From positions 62,001 through 126,000 of the forward strand of contig JBGTHQ010000028.1 of NCBI GenBank assembly GCA_041746135.1: a stretch of 64,000 bases of DNA, written 5' to 3'. Under the pieces are notes generated by a model. The model did no database searches, was not told the origin of the DNA, and saw only the letters and a program-made list of their open reading frames with translations. Source of the DNA: Alg239-R122 sp041746135. Its GTDB lineage: Bacteria > Pseudomonadota > Alphaproteobacteria > Sphingomonadales > Sphingomonadaceae. Position 1 is the stretch's first letter; every line of letters begins with the position of its first letter. The position numbers and the translations under genes are program-made. Below, piece after piece: positions 59,530 to 64,000 of the stretch.

Positions 59530-60812
59530 AGGCAAGTGTTTCGACGTTACCGTATAAGGGCGCGGGTCAAAGGGGTGCCGAGTTCATTACTATGGGCTGC
59601 CGGCTGAATATCGCCGAAACCGAAGCGATGAAAGAGCTGGTACCCGCAGAGAGCGATATCGTCATCGTAAACAGCTGTGCCGTTACCAACGAGGCGGTTC
59701 GCCAGACGCGGCAGGCGATCCGACGAGCCAAACGAGACCGCCCCCATGCGGATATCATTGTGACGGGCTGCGCCGCACAGATCCATGCCGATATGTTCGG
59801 AAAAATGAATGAGGTGGCGCAGGTGCTGGGTAATCGCGAGAAGTTACGGGCCGAGAACTTTGTTCGGGGCGACCATGCCAGGATCCGCGTCGCCGATATC
59901 ATGCGCGTCACCCAGACGACGCCGCACATGGCGACCGCATTTGCAGACCATAGCCGCGCTTTTGTCGAGGTTCAGAATGGCTGCGACCATCGCTGCACCT
60001 TTTGCATCATCCCTTTTGGCCGCGGCAACAGCCGTTCGGTGCCCGCCGGCGAAGTCGTCGAAAAGGTGCGCGAACTGGTGGATAACGGCTATAAGGAAGT
60101 CGTGCTGACCGGCGTCGATGTGACCGGTTACGGTCAGGATCTTCCCGGCACGCCCCATTTCGGGCAACTGGTCGAACGCATTTTGAAGCTCGTACCCGCC
60201 CTGCCCCGTCTCCGGCTCTCCTCGCTCGACGGAGTGGAGGTCGACAACCGTCTGTTCGACCTGATCACCGGCGAGCCCCGCGTGATGCCGCATATCCATA
60301 TCTCGTTGCAATCGGGTGACGACATGATCCTGAAACGGATGAAACGCCGTCACAGCCGCTGCGATGCCATCGCTCTGGTCGAACGTCTGAAAGCCAAACG
60401 TCCCGAAATCGCAATCGGTGCGGACATCATAGCGGGCTTTCCGACCGAGACCGAGGAGATGCATCGCAACAACGTTTCCATAATCAACGAATGCCAAGTC
60501 GTACACGGCCATATCTTTCCCTTTTCTCCGCGCGAAGGAACGCCCGCCGCGCGCATGCCGCAATTGGAGCGGAACGTTGTCAAACGACGCGCCGCCGATA
60601 TTCGCGCCGCCGTTTCGGGGCTGTCCTCCGACTGGCGCGCTTCGCTGGTTGGAACACGGCAGCAGTTGCTGGTTGAAAAAGACGGACGGACCGGCCATGC
60701 GGAAAACTTCGCCAAGCTGGCGCTCGGAACCAAAGCCGAACCCGGTGCACTGGTGCCGGTGCGTATTACCGGCCAAGACAACCGAAACCTGATTGCAGAA
60801 AAGATTTCATGA
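59526..60812 (+). CDS. mtaB: tRNA N6-threonylcarbamoyladenosine methylthiotransferase (MtaB-type)
   Basis: A 428-residue MiaB/MtaB-family radical-SAM enzyme that adds a methylthio group to t6A37. The UPF0004 domain has C25, C51 and C82 (TMGCRLNIAE, VNSCAVT, VTGCAAQ). The radical-SAM triad is C153, C157 and C160 in GCDHRCTFC. A short TRAM-like C-terminal domain ends the chain. The start is the GTG at 59526 overlapping the dapF stop (GTGA); a later ATG at 59592 would lose the beginning of the first domain. Confidence 0.93.
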   Translation: MKASVSTLPYKGAGQRGAEFITMGCRLNIAETEAMKELVPAESDIVIVNSCAVTNEAVRQTRQAIRRAKRDRPHADIIVTGCAAQIHADMFGKMNEVAQVLGNREKLRAENFVRGDHARIRVADIMRVTQTTPHMATAFADHSRAFVEVQNGCDHRCTFCIIPFGRGNSRSVPAGEVVEKVRELVDNGYKEVVLTGVDVTGYGQDLPGTPHFGQLVERILKLVPALPRLRLSSLDGVEVDNRLFDLITGEPRVMPHIHISLQSGDDMILKRMKRRHSRCDAIALVERLKAKRPEIAIGADIIAGFPTETEEMHRNNVSIINECQVVHGHIFPFSPREGTPAARMPQLERNVVKRRAADIRAAVSGLSSDWRASLVGTRQQLLVEKDGRTGHAENFAKLALGTKAEPGALVPVRITGQDNRNLIAEKIS

Positions 60813-61762
60813 CCGACGAATATACCCGCTATAGCGATATGCCCGGATGGTCCGAACGGCTGCTGGGCGGCTTCAAGAAGACATCCGATCGGTTGACGCA
60901 GAATATCAGCGGTATCGTCACCAAGACAAAGCTTGATGACGAGCAACTCGACGATATAGAAGATGCGCTGATCATGTCCGATCTTGGACCCGAAGCGGCA
61001 GCGCGGATCCGCACGAAATTGTCCCAAGAGCGTTTCGAAAAGGGGCTGGACGAAGCAGGTCTGCGTAATATTGTGCAGGCGGAAATCGCCGATATCCTGC
61101 GGGTTGTGGCCAAACCGCTGGAGATCATGGCATTTCCTCGCCCGCAAGTGATTTTGGTAATTGGCGTCAACGGGTCCGGCAAAACGACCACCATCGCCAA
61201 GCTGGCACACCTGTTTCAGGAGCAGGATTACGGCGTGCTGCTGGCCGCCGGAGATACTTTTCGCGCCGCGGCCATCGGCCAGCTGAAAATCTGGGCCGAT
61301 CGTTTGGGAATAGAACTGATCAGGGGCAAGGAAGGCGGCGATGCGGCCGGTATTGTATACGATGCCGTCAAGCATGCCACCGTCACAGGCATCGATGTCC
61401 TGATCGTCGATACCGCCGGGCGCCTGCAGAACAAGAGCGAGCTGATGGACGAACTGTCCAAAATCCGCCGTGTGCTGGGACGGCTCAATCCCGCCGCGCC
61501 GCATGATGTGGTGCTTGTGCTCGACGCCACTAACGGGCAGAATGCCCTGTCGCAGATCGAGACTTTCGGCAAGATGGCGGGTGTTACGGGACTGGTCATG
61601 ACCAAGCTGGACGGCACCGCACGCGGCGGCATGCTGGTGGCTGCGGCGGAAAAATATGGCATGCCGATCCATGCGATCGGCGTGGGCGAAACGATCGACG
61701 ACCTGCGGCCGTTTGATCCAGAACATCTGGCGCATGTGATAGCCGGTGGAGACAAGAATTGA
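60809..61762 (+). CDS. ftsY: Signal recognition particle receptor FtsY
   Basis: A 317-residue FtsY of NG-domain type, without the long acidic A domain of E. coli. The P-loop VNGSGKTTTIAKLA is at about 117-130, followed by AAGDTFRAAAIGQLKIW, VDTAGRLQNKSELMDEL and MTKLDGTARGG. It receives ribosome-SRP complexes at the membrane. It overlaps mtaB by 4 bases and precedes yciB. Confidence 0.97.
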   Translation: MTDEYTRYSDMPGWSERLLGGFKKTSDRLTQNISGIVTKTKLDDEQLDDIEDALIMSDLGPEAAARIRTKLSQERFEKGLDEAGLRNIVQAEIADILRVVAKPLEIMAFPRPQVILVIGVNGSGKTTTIAKLAHLFQEQDYGVLLAAGDTFRAAAIGQLKIWADRLGIELIRGKEGGDAAGIVYDAVKHATVTGIDVLIVDTAGRLQNKSELMDELSKIRRVLGRLNPAAPHDVVLVLDATNGQNALSQIETFGKMAGVTGLVMTKLDGTARGGMLVAAAEKYGMPIHAIGVGETIDDLRPFDPEHLAHVIAGGDKN

Positions 61763-62415
61763 GCGAGACCGCCGAAATCCAGAAAGACGTCAAAAAAAGC
61801 AATGGCGGGCTTAATTTCCTGATCGATTTTATGCCGTTGCTGGTTTTTTTCGCGACCTATAAATATTTTTCACCCGCATCCGACAGCCCCAGCAAGATTT
61901 TCAGTACGATCGAGGCGATCATTTACGGGACCGGCGCTTTTATGGTCGCGATCATTATCTCGCTGATCGTGTCGAAATGGAAACTCGGCAAAGTGTCCCC
62001 GATGTTATGGCTTTCGGCAATCCTGGTGCTCGGTTTTGGCGCCCTGACGATCATCTTTCGCAACGAGACATTCATCCAGATCAAGCCCACCATCATTTAC
62101 CTGTTTTTTGCAGCAGTGCTTTTTGGCGGTTTGTTGCGCGGCAGGGCGATGCTCAAATATCTGTTACAGGCCGCATTCGAGGGTCTTGACGAACAGGGCT
62201 GGCTTAAACTCTCGCGCAACTGGGCCTGGTTTTTCGTTTTTCTTGCGGTTGCCAACACGGTCATCTGGCTGGCCTTCAGTTTTGATACTTGGCTCACGCT
62301 CAAGGTCTGGGGTTTCACCAGCGTTTCGTTCATCTTCACCTTTGCACAAATCCCCATGCTGTTGCGGCATGGGCTGGCAGTTGAGGAAAAAAAAGACGCC
62401 GAGGTTATACCCTAA
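61759..62415 (+). CDS. yciB: Intracellular septation protein YciB/IspA family
   Basis: A 218-residue polytopic membrane protein with about 5-6 segments. LNFLIDFMPLLVFFATYKYF starts at about residue 15, with WLSAILVLGFGALTII and FEGLDEQGWLKLSRNWAWFF further on, typical of the family. It is linked to septation and envelope integrity. The start is a TTG with GGAG 7 bases before, overlapping the ftsY stop (TTGA). It is the last gene of the operon. Confidence 0.9.
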   Translation: MSETAEIQKDVKKSNGGLNFLIDFMPLLVFFATYKYFSPASDSPSKIFSTIEAIIYGTGAFMVAIIISLIVSKWKLGKVSPMLWLSAILVLGFGALTIIFRNETFIQIKPTIIYLFFAAVLFGGLLRGRAMLKYLLQAAFEGLDEQGWLKLSRNWAWFFVFLAVANTVIWLAFSFDTWLTLKVWGFTSVSFIFTFAQIPMLLRHGLAVEEKKDAEVIP

Positions 62416-62424
62416 CGAAAACAC

Positions 62425-62451
62425 AAAAAAGGCGGATCCGAAGACCCGCCT
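62425..62451 (-). terminator. Terminator of sodB with UUCG tetraloop
   Basis: On the minus strand GGCGGGTC-TTCG-GATCCGCC forms an 8-bp stem with one G-T pair and a very stable UUCG loop, followed by TTTTTTGTGTTTT. It lies about 24 bases after the sodB stop and may also stop yciB transcripts arriving from the other side. Confidence 0.88.
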
Positions 62452-62474
62452 CTCTTTGGACTATTATGCCACTG

Positions 62475-63092
62475 TTATCCTTGGTCGGCGCGGCTTACGC
62501 CCTTCCCGTCCAGGTTTTCCGCAACGAATTCCCAGTTGATGGCTTCATCCAAAATGGTTCCGACATAGTCGGGGCGCGCATTTTGGTAATCCAGGTAATA
62601 GGCATGTTCCCAAACGTCGAGAGTCAAAAGCGGCTTCATATCATGCGCCACGGGCGAATCCGCATCATGTAGCGACGTAATTTCCAGCTTGTCGCCGTTC
62701 AGAACCAGCCAAGCCCAACCGCTGGCAAAATGACCAGTGGCTTCTTCCTTAAACTTGGATTTAAAATCGTCAACTGATCCAAATGCCTCCTCGATCTTGG
62801 ATTTCAGGTTCGAGGGGACTTCCTGCTTTTCCGGACTCAGGCATTGCCAGAAGAAACTGTGGTTCCACACTTGAGCACTGTTGTTGAAAAGTCCGGTGTC
62901 GCCGCCTTTTTTCGCCGCCTTTATAACTCCGGACAGCTTCTTATCAGCATGGTCAGTGCCCTTGATCGCGTCGTTCGTTTTCGTGACATAAGCCTTATGA
63001 TGCTTGCCATGGTGATAGTCGAAAGTTTCCTTCGACATCGTATCGCCGAAAGCGGTTTTTTCATAAGGAAGGTCGGGAAGTGTAAAAGCCAT
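62475..63092 (-). CDS. sodB: Superoxide dismutase (Fe/Mn type)
   Basis: A 205-residue iron-type SOD. It starts MAFTLPDLPYEKTAFG. Metal ligands are in YHHGKHHKAYV (about 25-35), NHSFFWQCLSPE (about 72-83) and LDVWEHAYYLDYQNARPDYV. The tryptophan/glutamine pattern in the second motif suits FeSOD. The start at 63092 is supported by GGAG 9 bases upstream; a longer frame from 63146 is less likely. Confidence 0.96.
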   Translation of the reverse strand: MAFTLPDLPYEKTAFGDTMSKETFDYHHGKHHKAYVTKTNDAIKGTDHADKKLSGVIKAAKKGGDTGLFNNSAQVWNHSFFWQCLSPEKQEVPSNLKSKIEEAFGSVDDFKSKFKEEATGHFASGWAWLVLNGDKLEITSLHDADSPVAHDMKPLLTLDVWEHAYYLDYQNARPDYVGTILDEAINWEFVAENLDGKGVSRADQG

Positions 63093-63224
63093 TTTGCTGG
63101 TCTCCATCGGATGGTTCGTAATAGCCCGCATTCCGGGCCTTTTCATGCATACGAACGCATAAGGTTAACACAAGTTGCATATGGACGCAGCATGAATGAA
63201 AATAAAGTGCCGACGTTCAAATTG

Positions 63225-64000
63225 TCAGGTGTGTAGCATGCGCCAAGGCGGAAAACGCCGGTTTTCACCGCCATAATAGAGACACACGATATTGCCGTGG
63301 GGATCGCGCAGCCGCGCCTCGCGCCAGCCCCAGCTTTCATCGCGCGGCATATGTTCAAAGGATATTCCCGAAGCGACGAGTTCATCACACCAGCTGTCAA
63401 GCCGGCCGCTTTCGAAATATATGATCGTATCGCCGGCAGTTTTATCGGCCCGATGTAATGACAAGGTGCCCCCGCCCGCACTTTCGAAACGCGTATACCG
63501 TGGCGGACTATCGACGATCTGTACCATGCCGAGTTTTTCATAAAAAGCGACCGACGCCCCATAGTCGCTACACCCGATCGTAATCTGGTTCAGCATCGGT
63601 TGTGGCAACACGGCATCCTGTCGCACATCGCCATGGCCCATAGGCCCGTTTGCGGCGACGAGGCCAGGTGCTGCGCGCAGAGCCATCCGCACGAAATGAC
63701 GCGCGCGGTCGATGGCATCTGTCAGTTCGAGGCCATAACCGGTATAAGTGGCGATAGCGCTGGACAATGTGCAGCCCGTGCCGTGCACATGCGGCGTATC
63801 GATGCGCGGCCCCCGCCAGATGACAGAGTCTTCTCCTGCCCTATACAGACTGTCGATCAGCATATCGCCCGTGCCATGTCCGCCCTTTACCAGCAGCGCC
63901 GCCGTGCGATCGAGCGTAGCTTGCTCGCCGCCCAGAGCGGCTAGTTCCGGCAGATTGGGTGTGGTGAGAGTGGCAATATCCATCAGCTTTGCGAATGCGG
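63225..64000 (-). CDS. thiD: ThiD (HMP/HMP-P kinase) fused to a C-terminal VOC/glyoxalase domain, partial
   Basis: The frame enters from the right edge, so the N-terminus is missing. The first part is the C-terminal half of ThiD, which phosphorylates hydroxymethylpyrimidine for thiamine synthesis: TTPNLPELAALGG, LLVKGGHGTGDMLIDSLY, and the anion hole motif HGTGCTLSSAIATY. After ThiD ends (about position 63610) the same frame goes on without a stop into a VOC-fold domain of about 118 residues: LNQITIGCSDYGASVAFYEKLG, TLSLHRAD, RLRDPHGNIVCLYYGG. The fusion is unusual; ThiD is normally a single domain near 265 residues. The reading frame would need checking with the upstream part. Confidence 0.82.
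   Translation of the reverse strand, partial: AFAKLMDIATLTTPNLPELAALGGEQATLDRTAALLVKGGHGTGDMLIDSLYRAGEDSVIWRGPRIDTPHVHGTGCTLSSAIATYTGYGLELTDAIDRARHFVRMALRAAPGLVAANGPMGHGDVRQDAVLPQPMLNQITIGCSDYGASVAFYEKLGMVQIVDSPPRYTRFESAGGGTLSLHRADKTAGDTIIYFESGRLDSWCDELVASGISFEHMPRDESWGWREARLRDPHGNIVCLYYGGENRRFPPWRMLHT

Noticed and set aside
1..64000. CRISPR arrays, insertion sequences, prophage or integrative elements
   Set aside because: No regular spaced repeats, transposase or integrase-like proteins, or attachment-site duplications were seen.

Overview
The window is a 64 kb stretch of an alphaproteobacterial chromosome, most probably from the order Sphingomonadales. The markers are the pckA–chvI–chvG–hprK–rapZ–EIIA–HPr neighbourhood, an exosortase A (XrtA) exopolysaccharide locus of the sphingomonad type, and compact housekeeping operons with many 1-4 base overlaps and frequent GTG/TTG starts. 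No insertion sequence, phage, integron, CRISPR array or rRNA operon was seen. Only one tRNA gene is present. Identifications rest on reading the translated sequences and on remembered family motifs; no database search was run.

Layout. (1) 1-6.7 kb: the start of pckA, divergent from a signalling and regulatory operon (ChvI/ChvG two-component system, short HPr kinase, RapZ, mannose-type EIIA, HPr, an RNA methyltransferase). (2) 6.7-12.9 kb: a META-domain lipoprotein, rmuC, an AT-rich island with a 60-residue orphan gene, a secreted HExxH protein of unknown family, a cysteine-rich copper-storage-like protein, peptide deformylase and recR. (3) 13-14.6 kb: fmt and truA. (4) 14.6-33.3 kb: the XrtA locus. 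A long minus-strand operon encodes the polysaccharide export and synthesis-control proteins (outer-membrane lipoprotein, chain-length protein, tyrosine autokinase, beta-barrel, AAA ATPase), then polysaccharide deacetylase, FemAB-like protein, glycosyltransferase, exosortase A/EpsI and an amidotransferase. Next to it lies a divergent small-molecule module: acyl-CoA ligase and PLP decarboxylase on one strand; GNAT/FemAB-like protein, acyl carrier protein and two alpha/beta hydrolases on the other. (5) 33.3-39.8 kb: trxB, a type III polyketide synthase with a membrane methyltransferase, tRNA-Met, a ferredoxin reductase, a 2H phosphoesterase and a peroxiredoxin. (6) 38.8-43.3 kb: fabD-fabG-acpP-fabF-mltG. 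(7) 43.5-44.8 kb: rpsF-rpsR-rplI. (8) 45-52.5 kb: AMP nucleosidase, an 11-residue-repeat membrane protein, an ACE-like M2 peptidase, an alpha/beta hydrolase, a DsbA-fold protein, asd and a decayed hydrolase pseudogene. (9) 52.6-56.7 kb: ffh, then rpsP-rimM-(small membrane gene)-trmD-rplS. (10) 57-64 kb: a GGDEF-EAL protein, dapF-mtaB-ftsY-yciB, sodB, and a ThiD-VOC fusion running off the right edge.

Functional themes are envelope and polysaccharide biogenesis (XrtA locus, MltG, fatty-acid synthesis, FtsY/Ffh), its likely control by ChvG/ChvI and the HPr branch, and translation and RNA modification. Items that look least described are the 11-mer repeat protein at 46.5 kb, the ThiD-VOC fusion, the HEQFH secreted protein at 9.5 kb, the gene inserted between rimM and trmD, and the unresolved chemistry of the XrtA-associated decarboxylase/ligase/ACP module.
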